DNA of 49,704 nt from JABIBU01 sp964464685 (lineage in GTDB: Bacteria > Patescibacteriota > Patescibacteriia > Magasanikbacterales > UBA922): assembly GCA_964464685.1 (NCBI GenBank), contig CAYXGV010000003.1, forward strand, positions 1 through 49,704, written 5' to 3'. This document shows, piece by piece, positions 32,161-40,100 of this stretch (within the stretch, counting starts at the first letter, position 1; each line of letters begins with the position of its first letter). The position numbers and the translations under genes were made by a program. The notes under the pieces were generated by a model. That model was given only the letters and a program-made list of their open reading frames with translations, was not told the DNA's origin and made no database searches.

Positions 32161-32762
32161 TAAAAGCAATTTTATTTGATTTAGACGGCGTGTTGGTTGA
32201 TATGCCAGATGGGCATTATGAAGCATTGAATCAAGCATTGAGTCTGTTTGGAGCCAAAATAGGACGCGATGAACACTGGTCTATTTTCAACGGTTTACCA
32301 ACCAGAGCCAAATTAAAGAAATTGGAAGAATTAAGAAGACTGCCGACTGGTTTGAGAGAATTTATAAATTCCATAAAGCAAAAATACACCAAAGAAATAA
32401 TTCACAAATATTGTGTGCCAGATTATTCAAAAATTATAATGTTGAAACATTTAAAAAATAAAGGTTTTAAATTAGCTTGTTGTTCTAATTCTGTCAAAGA
32501 GACACTCCATCTAATGTTAAAATCGGCTCAAATATTTGATTATTTTGATTTGATAATTGGCAATGATGAGGTGGTTAATCATAAACCACATCCAGAAATG
32601 TATTTAACCGCTTTTGCTAGATTAGGTTTAAAACCAGAAGAGTGTGTTATTGTAGAAGACGCTCCACATGGTATTGCTTCGGCCAAAGCCAGTGGCGGGA
32701 TTGTTTATGAAGTGCGCGGGGTAGAGGATGTGCATTTGGGATTATTTAAAGATGTATTATGA
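32157..32762 (+). CDS. HAD-superfamily phosphatase/phosphomutase
   Basis: 201 residues. Motif I FDLDGVLVDMPD (nucleophile Asp about 8), motif II CCSNS (about 104), motif III Lys in NHKPHPEMY (about 142) and motif IV VIVEDAPHGIASAKA (about 161) give a complete haloacid-dehalogenase subclass I enzyme of the beta-phosphoglucomutase/phosphatase branch, with a helical cap at residues 17-85. Its substrate is probably a sugar phosphate of the locus. It overlaps both neighbours by four bases, so it is co-translated with the permease and the cupin. Confidence 0.82.
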   Translation: MIKAILFDLDGVLVDMPDGHYEALNQALSLFGAKIGRDEHWSIFNGLPTRAKLKKLEELRRLPTGLREFINSIKQKYTKEIIHKYCVPDYSKIIMLKHLKNKGFKLACCSNSVKETLHLMLKSAQIFDYFDLIIGNDEVVNHKPHPEMYLTAFARLGLKPEECVIVEDAPHGIASAKASGGIVYEVRGVEDVHLGLFKDVL

Positions 32763-33079
32763 GAGTTTACAGATTAGAAAAATTTATTGGTGGATGGATG
32801 GTTGGTGATTTTGAACCAACGATTATAAAAACCAAAAAATTTGAGTTTTCTGTAAAAAAATATAAAAAAGGAGAAATTGGGAAAGCTCATTATCACAAAA
32901 AAGCAGAAGAGCTTACTGTGGTGATAAAAGGAAGATTTAAAATGAATAAAAAAATTTTAAAAGAAAGTGATGTAGTTTTTTTTAAAAAAAATGAAGTAGC
33001 CGATTTTAAATGTTTAGCCAGTGGTTATACAGCTGTTATAAAGATTCCCTCTATAAAAAATGATAAATATATAATTTAA
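32759..33079 (+). CDS. Small cupin-fold protein
   Basis: 106 residues. KKYKKGEIGKAHYHKKAEEL carries a cupin motif 1 (H-x-H ... E), VVIKGRFKMNKKILKESDVV is the strand-turn-strand, and FFKKNEVADFKCL stands for motif 2 with the second His replaced. A metal-binding cupin, perhaps an isomerase/epimerase or sensor for the sugar made by its overlapping neighbours; function not assignable. Start ATG at 32759 overlaps the HAD gene. Confidence 0.6.
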   Translation: MRVYRLEKFIGGWMVGDFEPTIIKTKKFEFSVKKYKKGEIGKAHYHKKAEELTVVIKGRFKMNKKILKESDVVFFKKNEVADFKCLASGYTAVIKIPSIKNDKYII

Positions 33080-33097
33080 TTTTTTAAATTTAAATAT

Positions 33098-33844
33098 ATG
33101 TTAAATATTGTAATTCCAATGGCTGGGCGTGGTTCACGATTTCAAGAGGCAGGATATACTTTTCCTAAACCATTAATTGATGTTAATGGCAAAACTATGA
33201 TTGAAGTGGTAATAGATAATCTTCGTCCCACTTGTGACTATCGCTTTACTTTTATTTGTCAAAGGGAACATTATGAGAAATATGATCTTTATCATATTTT
33301 ACAGAATGCCACTAAAAATAAATTTGAAGTAGTGCAAATAAATGGTATTACCGAAGGTGCGGCTTGTACAGTTTTGACTGCCGCTCAATATATTGATAAT
33401 GATGATGATTTATTTATTGCTAATTCTGACCAGTTTATTGATATTAAAATTGATGATTTTATAGAAGCTGGACGTAAAGACAAAAAAGACGGTTTGATTA
33501 TGATTTTTAAGGCTAGCCATCCAAAATGGAGTTATGCTAGAGTGGACGAAAGTGGTAAGGTAATGGAAGTGGCAGAAAAAAAATTAATTTCTGATAAAGC
33601 AACAGTTGGTATCTATTATTTTAGCAAAGGCAGTGATTTTGTGCGTGGAGCCAAACAGATGATCGAACAAAATATTAGGACTAATAATGAATTCTATGTT
33701 TGTCCGGTTTATAATGAATTAATTTTGGAAGATAAAAATATTTATATTTATGATATTCCAGCAGAAAAGATGCATGGCATGGGGACACCAGAAGATTTGA
33801 ATGCGTTTTCGGAATTTGTAAAAGAAAAAGGAATAAAATTATAA
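33098..33844 (+). CDS. Sugar nucleotidyltransferase (NTP_transferase)
   Basis: 248 residues. IVIPMAGRGSRFQEAGYTFP followed by KPLIDVNGKTMIEVVI is the nucleotide-binding loop and Lys of the sugar-1-phosphate nucleotidyltransferase fold; FIANSDQFI gives the metal Asp and AEKKLISDKATVGIYYF the product-side strand. It lacks the left-handed helix domain of RmlA/GlmU. It belongs to the short nucleotidyltransferase/GT2-like proteins found with HAD and cupin genes in capsule loci, supplying an activated sugar or alditol. The adjacent HAD, cupin and GDPD-like genes probably use the same intermediate. Confidence 0.8.
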   Translation: MLNIVIPMAGRGSRFQEAGYTFPKPLIDVNGKTMIEVVIDNLRPTCDYRFTFICQREHYEKYDLYHILQNATKNKFEVVQINGITEGAACTVLTAAQYIDNDDDLFIANSDQFIDIKIDDFIEAGRKDKKDGLIMIFKASHPKWSYARVDESGKVMEVAEKKLISDKATVGIYYFSKGSDFVRGAKQMIEQNIRTNNEFYVCPVYNELILEDKNIYIYDIPAEKMHGMGTPEDLNAFSEFVKEKGIKL

Positions 33845-33850
33845 TAATTT

Positions 33851-34288
33851 ATGTTGTTCATAAGCCACCGCGGTAATTTAATTGGTTCTCAGCCAGAGTT
33901 AGAAAATAGCGAAGCATATATTATTAAAGCTCTGGAGAGCGGTTTTGAGGTTGAAATTGATGTTTGGTTTAAAGATAATGAAATATTTTTAGGCCACGAT
34001 CAGCCAACTTATCAGACTAGTTTGGATTTTTTAAATAATTATAAAAGTAAGTTGTGGATCCATTGTAAAAATTTGGAAGCACTGAATTTTTTATTGGGGC
34101 AAGTTGGTTTTAATTTTTTCTGGCATGAAACTGATGATTACGCTTTGACCTCAAAAGGATTTATCTGGACTTTTCCCAAACAGCCTATATCTGAAAAAAA
34201 TATATTAGTTGTCAGAGGTCAGATAAAAAAAGAAGATTTACCAAATTGTTTCGGAGTTTGCAGTGATTATGTAAAATCTTTAAAATAA
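33851..34288 (+). CDS. Short GDPD/PLC-like phosphodiesterase family protein
   Basis: 145 residues. ISHRGN (residues 4-9), NSEAYIIKALESGFEVEIDV with the E-x-D metal pair, and LGHDQPTY correspond to the HRG, ExD and H motifs of the glycerophosphodiester phosphodiesterase TIM barrel. The protein is only about 60 percent of the usual length, and the later strands are short (WIHCKNLEA, FWHETDDYAL, WTFPKQP). Very similar short forms are common in polysaccharide loci, so it is probably intact rather than truncated. Substrate unknown; phosphodiester-linked glycan building blocks are plausible. Confidence 0.65.
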   Translation: MLFISHRGNLIGSQPELENSEAYIIKALESGFEVEIDVWFKDNEIFLGHDQPTYQTSLDFLNNYKSKLWIHCKNLEALNFLLGQVGFNFFWHETDDYALTSKGFIWTFPKQPISEKNILVVRGQIKKEDLPNCFGVCSDYVKSLK

Positions 34289-34298
34289 ATAAAATAAT

Positions 34299-34408
34299 AG
34301 ATATCAATATACTAATTTTACGAATTATACTAATGGATACAAATATTCTTCGGCAAACACACATTAGTATTCATTCGTATCATTAGTACCATTCGTATAT
34401 TAGTATCT
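34299..34408. repeat. Family A inverted-repeat element, copy A4
   Basis: Left arm 34299-34347 and right arm 34363-34408, loop TTCGGCAAACAC like A3. It starts 10 bases after a stop and ends 9 bases before the WavE ATG. The right arm has acquired ATACGAATGG where the left has ATACTAATTT, so the arms are drifting apart. Confidence 0.85.
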
Positions 34409-34417
34409 CTCATTCGT

Positions 34418-35371
34418 ATGTTGAAGAAGTGGTTTAAAAAACTATTTAATTTACTGGAAAGGCCGTGGCCATATTTCTTTACATTTCATCTACGTCCCAA
34501 AAAAGCAGATAAGATTGGTATTGTTTCTGATAAATTAATTAATTATCCAAAAGTAGCGATTGTGATGCAGGGTCCGATTATTTATGATCAGGATTTTACT
34601 TTGGAGACGATTAAAATATATAAAAAACTTTTTCCTCAAGTGATAATCATTCTTTCTACTTGGGATTATGAAAAAAAAGAATATATTGAGGAAATAAAAA
34701 AAGAAACTGAAGAAGTATTATTGAATAAAGTTCCTAGCGAGAAGGGTGTACAGAATATTAATTTTCAAATTGTTTCAAGTTTGTCTGGTATCAAACGTGC
34801 TAAAGAATTAGATGTTGAGTATGTTTTTAAAACTAGAACTGATCAGCGGATATATGGGGTAAATAGTTTGGAATATTTGGTAAATATTTTAGAAAAATTT
34901 TCAGCAGTTGGTGATTATAGACAAAAAAAGAGAATTATTGGCTGTAGTTTAAATTCTTTTAAATATAGAATGTATGGAATTTCTGATATGAATCTGTTTG
35001 GTCAAATTGATGATTTATTTAATTATTGGGATATTAATTTGGTAGATAATCAAGGTACTACCTATGCGCCAGAAGCAAAATTTAATGAGGTTCATTTAGC
35101 CACTTCTTTTTTGAAAAGAATTGGTTGTGAAGTCAAGTGGACGTTGGAAGATAGCTGGCGAACATTTGCGGATTGTTTTGCTATAGTGGACGAACAATCT
35201 CTGGATATCTACTGGTATAAATACGCGCGTATGAAAGAATATAGATATGTCCGTTATGATTCTGAAAGAAATGATCAGGAAATGACTTTTAGAGAATGGT
35301 TTAATATTTATACTGGTTTACAAAATAAGAGCAGTGTTGATTTAAACAAAATAAAAAAAATCATTCCTTGA
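34418..35371 (+). CDS. WavE-family polysaccharide biosynthesis protein
   Basis: 317 residues. YPKVAIVMQGPIIYDQDFTL, IIILSTWDYEKKEYIEEI, NINFQIVSSLSGIKRAKELD and VFKTRTDQRIYG follow the WavE lipopolysaccharide-core family, a GT-A-like fold in which TRTDQR includes the DxD-equivalent. WLINLR-type and EDSWRTFADCFAIVD segments are conserved toward the C terminus. Function known only genetically (LPS core synthesis in Vibrio cholerae); here it should act as a cytoplasmic glycosyltransferase. It stands between two family A elements. Confidence 0.8.
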   Translation: MLKKWFKKLFNLLERPWPYFFTFHLRPKKADKIGIVSDKLINYPKVAIVMQGPIIYDQDFTLETIKIYKKLFPQVIIILSTWDYEKKEYIEEIKKETEEVLLNKVPSEKGVQNINFQIVSSLSGIKRAKELDVEYVFKTRTDQRIYGVNSLEYLVNILEKFSAVGDYRQKKRIIGCSLNSFKYRMYGISDMNLFGQIDDLFNYWDINLVDNQGTTYAPEAKFNEVHLATSFLKRIGCEVKWTLEDSWRTFADCFAIVDEQSLDIYWYKYARMKEYRYVRYDSERNDQEMTFREWFNIYTGLQNKSSVDLNKIKKIIP

Positions 35372-35373
35372 TT

Positions 35374-35450
35374 ATTAGTATTCATTCGTATCATTTCAGC
35401 TAGAGGACTGATCTGTCCTTTGGCGGAAGTAAATTAGTATATTAGTATCT
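35374..35450. repeat. Family A right arm only, interrupted (copy A5)
   Basis: ATTAGTATTCATTCGTATCA (35374 on) and AGTAAATTAGTATATTAG (35428 on) are the two halves of a right arm, split by 32 bases (35396-35427) that contain an AGGAC/GTCCT hairpin and GGCGGA. No left arm is present. It ends 3 bases before the wzt ATG. Confidence 0.75.
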
Positions 35451-35453
35451 ATT

Positions 35454-36731
35454 ATGAGTATTATTGAAGTAAAAAATTTAGGTAAAAGATATAACATTGG
35501 TGAGCGCCAGAGTTACGTTGCTTTGCGTGATGTTTTAACTAATATTGCTAAATCGCCGGCACGTTGGTTTGGTAATAAAATTAAAACAGCTTTGAGTCAA
35601 GAGAAAAGTGACGAATTTTGGGCTCTTAAAGACGTGAATTTTAATGTTGAACAAGGGGAAGTGCTAGGTATTATAGGTAGAAATGGTGCAGGCAAAAGTA
35701 CTCTTTTAAAAATTTTATCACAAATTACCCCACCAACCACAGGGGAGATTAGGATTAAAGGACGTGTTGGAAGCTTGTTAGAGGTAGGGACTGGTTTTCA
35801 TCCAGAATTGACTGGCAGAGAAAATATTTATTTAAATGGCGCAATTTTGGGAATGCGAAAAAAAGAAATTGAAAAAAAGTTTGATGAAATTGTTGAATTT
35901 TCTGGTGTCAGTAAATTTTTGGATATGCCTGTCAAACGTTATTCTTCTGGTATGTATGTGCGTTTGGCATTTTCAGTTGCCGCTCATTTGGAGCCGGATA
36001 TTTTAGTGGTGGATGAGGTGTTATCTGTTGGTGATGCCGAGTTTCAAAAGAAATGTTTAGGTAAAATGGGTGAGGTTACAAAAAAAGAAGGCAGAACAGT
36101 TTTATTTGTGAGTCATAATATGAGTGCGGTGCAGAGGTTGTGTTCAAAATGTATTTTGTTGGAAGGTGGAAAAGTTGTATTTAGTGGAGAAACAAAAAAA
36201 ACCATTAATCACTATTTATCAATTTTTGAAGAAGAAAAGTTTTCGGATTGGTGTAATTCTGGTAATATATTTAACAATCCTTGGTTTAAACCAATAAATG
36301 TTTATTTGTCAGATGATAGTGGACATAAAATTGTTGAGAAAATATCAAATGATAGCGATGTTTGGTTGAATATAGAGGGTTATGTTGAAGAGTTAGATAG
36401 CTCGTTAAATTTAGGATATGTAATTTATAATGAGGATAATGTTCCTGTGTATATGTCTTTTTACACTGACTCACCCAAAGAAAGCTGGCCTCCTTTTAGT
36501 TTGGGGAGATGTGTATTAAGAACTAAATTGCCAAAGGGATTTTTCAATGAGGGTGTTTATAAAATAATGTTGGATTGTGGTTTAGTGCACAAACAATATC
36601 TTTTTGGACCCACAATTTTAAATACCCCATCAATCAGCTTTAAAATAAACAGTAGTTTAAGAAGTTCACCATATTGGACAGAAAAAAGAGACGGAGTGAC
36701 GGCGCCGATAATATCATGGGAAGTAGTTTAA
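35454..36731 (+). CDS. wzt: ABC transporter ATPase for polysaccharide export
   Basis: 425 residues. Walker A GIIGRNGAGKSTLLKIL (about 70), the typical TGRENIYLNGAILGM loop, signature YSSGMYVRLAFSVAAH (about 162), Walker B ILVVDEVLSVGDAEF (about 182) and switch His FVSHNM. Residues 260-425 form an extra C-terminal domain (Wzt-C type beta sandwich) that in O-antigen exporters binds the modified end of the chain and confers selectivity. It pairs with the Wzm-like permease at 31342. The transported glycan is probably the fucose- or nonulosonate-containing polymer of this locus. Confidence 0.92.
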   Translation: MSIIEVKNLGKRYNIGERQSYVALRDVLTNIAKSPARWFGNKIKTALSQEKSDEFWALKDVNFNVEQGEVLGIIGRNGAGKSTLLKILSQITPPTTGEIRIKGRVGSLLEVGTGFHPELTGRENIYLNGAILGMRKKEIEKKFDEIVEFSGVSKFLDMPVKRYSSGMYVRLAFSVAAHLEPDILVVDEVLSVGDAEFQKKCLGKMGEVTKKEGRTVLFVSHNMSAVQRLCSKCILLEGGKVVFSGETKKTINHYLSIFEEEKFSDWCNSGNIFNNPWFKPINVYLSDDSGHKIVEKISNDSDVWLNIEGYVEELDSSLNLGYVIYNEDNVPVYMSFYTDSPKESWPPFSLGRCVLRTKLPKGFFNEGVYKIMLDCGLVHKQYLFGPTILNTPSISFKINSSLRSSPYWTEKRDGVTAPIISWEVV

Positions 36732-36762
36732 AAAATATTTTTTAATTTTAAGATATTTTAAT

Positions 36763-37872
36763 ATGAATTCTAAACAGACTTTATTAGGTGTAGAAGTTTT
36801 AAGAAAGCCGGACAATAAAGAAGTTACTACTGTATTGAAAATTACAGACAGTGATTCGGTTTTGCGCGAGCTTGTAGGCAAAGAGCAGTATGACGAATAT
36901 CGGTCTTTATGGAAAAAAGCATCAACTTTGCAATATGTTTCCGATTATCCTCTTCAATTAGATTTTGAGCTTAATTATTCTTGTAATTATTCTTGCCATA
37001 TCTGCACGTGGGCCAGAGAAATAAGGGGTGATAAGAATAGAAGAACTTGGTTTGATCTCGCTGCCTTTAAAGAGGTAATTGACGAAGGAGTGAAGAAAGG
37101 ACTAAAAGCAATTAGATTAAATTTTTTAAATGAACCGTTGATGCGACCGGATATTGTGGATTTTGTTAGTTATGCGAGAAAGGCTGGTGTTCTTGATGTT
37201 TATTTTAGTACCAATGGTTCTCTATTGACTAAAAAAATAGCCGAAGGTTTAATTGAGTCTGGCCTGACTAGATTGCAAGTTTCTTTGGACGCGACAACGG
37301 AAGAAACTTATAGTAAGATTAGGCAGGGGGGCAAGCTAGCCAATGTTGTCTCCAATATTCATAATTTTTTGGAAATAAGAAGAGATTTAAAATCCAAAAC
37401 ACCTCTTTTGCGAGTTAATTTCGTCAAAACTAGGGACAATGAATACGAATTGAAGGATTTTATTGAATATTGGAAAACAAAAGTTGATTTGATTGGAATC
37501 CAGGATTATATTAATATTAATAATCCGGTTTTGAGCGAAACGGCCTTTGAGAATATGCCCAAATTTAATTGTGCCCAATCATTTTGCCATCTGACCGTGC
37601 GTTATAATGGCGAGATATTGCCTTGTTGTACCTTTTTTGGAGCGGAATTACCGATTGCTAAATTGAAGACAAAGATAGGTGTGGTATTTTCAGATGTCAC
37701 ACATTTTGCCAGCGCCACTAATCCCAAAGATCTTCCTTTAATGACTATAGAGGAGGCATGGAAATGTCCAAAGATTGATTATTTAAGAAAGATGCATATA
37801 GCGGGCGAGTATTATAAGCATCCAGTATGTAAAAAATGTGTTATGTCAACCTCGCATCTAGATGTTATATAA
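36763..37872 (+). CDS. Radical SAM/SPASM domain protein
   Basis: 369 residues. The CNYSCHIC motif (about residues 73-80) is the CxxxCxxC site of the radical SAM 4Fe-4S cluster; GLKAIRLNFLNEPLMRPD supplies the GGE-like SAM-binding strand in altered form. The C-terminal cysteines (CAQSFC, ILPCCTFFG, CPKIDY, CKKC) form a SPASM-type auxiliary cluster domain. Enzymes of this subgroup in surface-glycan loci modify sugars or a peptide by radical chemistry; the substrate here is unknown. It lies 31 bases after wzt in the same direction. Confidence 0.82.
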   Translation: MNSKQTLLGVEVLRKPDNKEVTTVLKITDSDSVLRELVGKEQYDEYRSLWKKASTLQYVSDYPLQLDFELNYSCNYSCHICTWAREIRGDKNRRTWFDLAAFKEVIDEGVKKGLKAIRLNFLNEPLMRPDIVDFVSYARKAGVLDVYFSTNGSLLTKKIAEGLIESGLTRLQVSLDATTEETYSKIRQGGKLANVVSNIHNFLEIRRDLKSKTPLLRVNFVKTRDNEYELKDFIEYWKTKVDLIGIQDYININNPVLSETAFENMPKFNCAQSFCHLTVRYNGEILPCCTFFGAELPIAKLKTKIGVVFSDVTHFASATNPKDLPLMTIEEAWKCPKIDYLRKMHIAGEYYKHPVCKKCVMSTSHLDVI

Positions 37873-37893
37873 ATTTAAAATAATATAAAATAT

Positions 37894-38754
37894 ATGTTTA
37901 CAATTTTTGCTAACATGAAAATGGATAATGCAGACAGATTACAACACTTTAAGGATTCATTTGATTCTATTAGTGACATTAGTGATGATTGGTTGATAAA
38001 TATTCGTGGACTATATCGTAATCAGGCTTTGGATTACATTAGAGAGAAATTAAAAGGTAGGATGATAGAATTTAGTCTTTTGGACGACAAGAGAAGATGG
38101 AGTCGCAACGCTTTGGAAATGACAGCCAAGGCAAAATATAATTATATTTTAATGTGGAATGAAGACCATATAAATTTGGTTCCACAGGATATTTATAAAG
38201 AGTTAGTTAAAGAATTAGCAGAAAATAAAGTGGATAATATGACTTATTCTTGGTGGTTTTTTGGTCGTCAGAATAGATGTTTTAACGGGTATAAGAAGAA
38301 AGAGTTAAAATATGTTGACATAGTGGAACTTACTCCGGAAGTCTGGGAAAAAATAAAAGCCAGAGGGTACGTTTATGGTTTTATTTCAGTAATAGACATT
38401 TTTCACAAAGATTTATTACATAAAGTATTAAAGGAAGATATTAAAAAATGGTCAAACTTTTCCAGTAAATTTGTTTATAAAATGATACACCTGCCTTCTT
38501 GGTTTGGATTTAAAATTAACGAAATGGATTATTATCATTTTTTCCAAAGAATAAACCATAAATTTTTTAGAGATAAATTTCCTTTCTATACTCTGGAAGG
38601 TCCTTTTAATGTGGAAAAAGAGAATTTTCGTACGGATTATTTACCTCTGACTTTTGCCATACCAAGACAGGAATTGTTTGCTTGTATTAATAAAGATATG
38701 AATATGGGTGAAGGAAGGTATACATTATTGGATCGTGGTTTGTATTATTATTAA
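37894..38754 (+). CDS. Unrecognised protein, glycosyltransferase-like
   Basis: 286 residues without signal peptide or membrane segment; I do not recognise the family. Visible features: DDWLINIRGLYRNQALDYIR near residue 30, a SRNALEMTAKAKYNYILMWN stretch followed by EDH (about 90), reminiscent of the strand-acidic residue of GT-A enzymes, MTYSWWFFGRQNRCFNGYKK, and many aromatic residues. The C terminus has TFAIPRQELFACINKDMNMG. In context, between a radical SAM protein and a KdsC-like phosphatase, a glycosyl- or aminoacyl-type transferase is plausible but unproven. Confidence 0.6.
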   Translation: MFTIFANMKMDNADRLQHFKDSFDSISDISDDWLINIRGLYRNQALDYIREKLKGRMIEFSLLDDKRRWSRNALEMTAKAKYNYILMWNEDHINLVPQDIYKELVKELAENKVDNMTYSWWFFGRQNRCFNGYKKKELKYVDIVELTPEVWEKIKARGYVYGFISVIDIFHKDLLHKVLKEDIKKWSNFSSKFVYKMIHLPSWFGFKINEMDYYHFFQRINHKFFRDKFPFYTLEGPFNVEKENFRTDYLPLTFAIPRQELFACINKDMNMGEGRYTLLDRGLYYY

Positions 38755-38764
38755 ATATGTAAAT

Positions 38765-39268
38765 ATGAAAAATTGTGTAAACAAAAAAATAATAAAAGTT
38801 CCTACCCACCTTATTTTAGATGTAGATGGGGTGTTTAGTACTGGTCAATTTCTTTATACCGAAGATGGTAAATTTGCTAAGGTCTTTGGTCCGCATGATA
38901 ATGATGGTATAAAGATGGTTAAAAAGTATCTTAATGTTTGTTGTATTTCTGCTGATAAAAGAGGTTGGGGAATAACCCAAAAAAGAATTGTTGATGATAT
39001 GGGTTTGCGGTTGGAATTAGTGCCTGAGGCAGAAAGGATGGAGTGGCTACAAAAAAATTTTGATTTGAAGAGATCAATATATATGGGGGATGGAATTTTT
39101 GATGCACAAGTGTTTCCTTTATTTTTATATAGTGTCGCGCCCCAAAACGCTTTTTATTTGGCAAAAGAAAGGGCTGATTATGTGACTAAAGTTAATAGTG
39201 GCGAGGGGGCTGTAGCTGAGGCCTGTCTGCATATTATGGAAAGATTTTTTGAGCCATTTATTTTATAG
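38765..39268 (+). CDS. KdsC-like HAD phosphatase (nonulosonate/KDO type)
   Basis: 167 residues from the ATG at 38765; the open frame upstream overlaps the previous gene and is not conserved-looking. LILDVDGVFSTGQFLY (nucleophile Asp), GPHDNDGIKMVKKY, CCISADKRGWGITQKRIVDD and YMGDGIFDAQVFPL are those of the C0-type HAD phosphatases KdsC and Kdn-9-phosphate/NeuNAc-9-phosphate phosphatase, which lack a cap and act as tetramers. With NeuB- and NeuA-type genes downstream it probably dephosphorylates a nonulosonic acid phosphate. Confidence 0.82.
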   Translation: MKNCVNKKIIKVPTHLILDVDGVFSTGQFLYTEDGKFAKVFGPHDNDGIKMVKKYLNVCCISADKRGWGITQKRIVDDMGLRLELVPEAERMEWLQKNFDLKRSIYMGDGIFDAQVFPLFLYSVAPQNAFYLAKERADYVTKVNSGEGAVAEACLHIMERFFEPFIL

Positions 39269-39274
39269 CTTTTT

Positions 39275-40096
39275 ATGATAAACAAGGACACTAAATTATG
39301 TATTTCTATTGCCGAAAAATCAAGTAATTTTGGTAGTACTATTTTTAATAATGCTTTTCAATTTTTAGCTTTGGATTATGTTTATAAACCGTTTTGCGTA
39401 TTAGCCAAGGATTTACCACAAGCCATTCAAGGCATTAAGGCCTTGGGAATTAGGGGTTGTGGTGTTTCTATGCCTCATAAAATAAAGGTGCTTAAATATT
39501 TGGATAAAGTTGATAAAGTGGCAAAAAAAATTGGTGCAGTAAATACTATCGTAAATAAAAAAGGAAAATTAATTGGATATAATACTGATTATATTGGTGC
39601 TAAACGGGCTTTGGAAGAAAATTATAATGTTAGAAATAAAAAAGTTTTATTAATTGGTGCGGGCGGTGTGGCGCGAGCAATTATTGTGGCATTAATAAAA
39701 TTGGGTGCAGGAAGCATTTTTATTGCCAACAGAGATAATCAAAAGGCGAAATTATTGGCGAAGAGATTTAAATTAAACTTTTGTAATTTTAGTGAGGTTA
39801 ATAATTTTAGAGGTGATTTATTGATTAATGCCACTTCAGTTGGGATGTCTCCAAATAAACAAGAAATGATAATCAATAAACAAAGTATAAAGCATTACGA
39901 GGTCATTATGGATGTAGTAATTGCGTTAGAAATGTCTGCTTTAATAAAAGCGTCAAAGAGTATGAAAAAAAATATTATAATCGGCGCGCAAATGTCAATG
40001 TATCAAGCGGCGTCGCAGTTTGAATTGTATACGGGTAAAAAGGCGCCTTTTAAAGTAATTAAACAAAGTATCAAAGAATATCTAAAGTTAATTTAA
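39275..40096 (+). CDS. Shikimate dehydrogenase-like oxidoreductase (AroE family)
   Basis: 273 residues. GCGVSMPHKIKVLKYLDKVD (catalytic Lys of MPHK), IGAVNTIVNKKGKLIGYNTD (conserved Asn and catalytic Asp), LIGAGGVARAIIVAL (NADP loop), NRD, LINATSVGM and IIGAQMSMYQAASQFELYTG cover the whole AroE fold. The N terminus differs: the SxS shikimate-carboxylate motif is replaced by CISIAEKSSNFG. No other shikimate-pathway gene is nearby; it sits 6 bases after a sugar phosphatase and 4 bases before a nucleotidyltransferase-kinase. It may reduce a cyclic or keto intermediate in glycan synthesis rather than make shikimate. Confidence 0.82.
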   Translation: MINKDTKLCISIAEKSSNFGSTIFNNAFQFLALDYVYKPFCVLAKDLPQAIQGIKALGIRGCGVSMPHKIKVLKYLDKVDKVAKKIGAVNTIVNKKGKLIGYNTDYIGAKRALEENYNVRNKKVLLIGAGGVARAIIVALIKLGAGSIFIANRDNQKAKLLAKRFKLNFCNFSEVNNFRGDLLINATSVGMSPNKQEMIINKQSIKHYEVIMDVVIALEMSALIKASKSMKKNIIIGAQMSMYQAASQFELYTGKKAPFKVIKQSIKEYLKLI

Positions 40097-40100
40097 TTTT

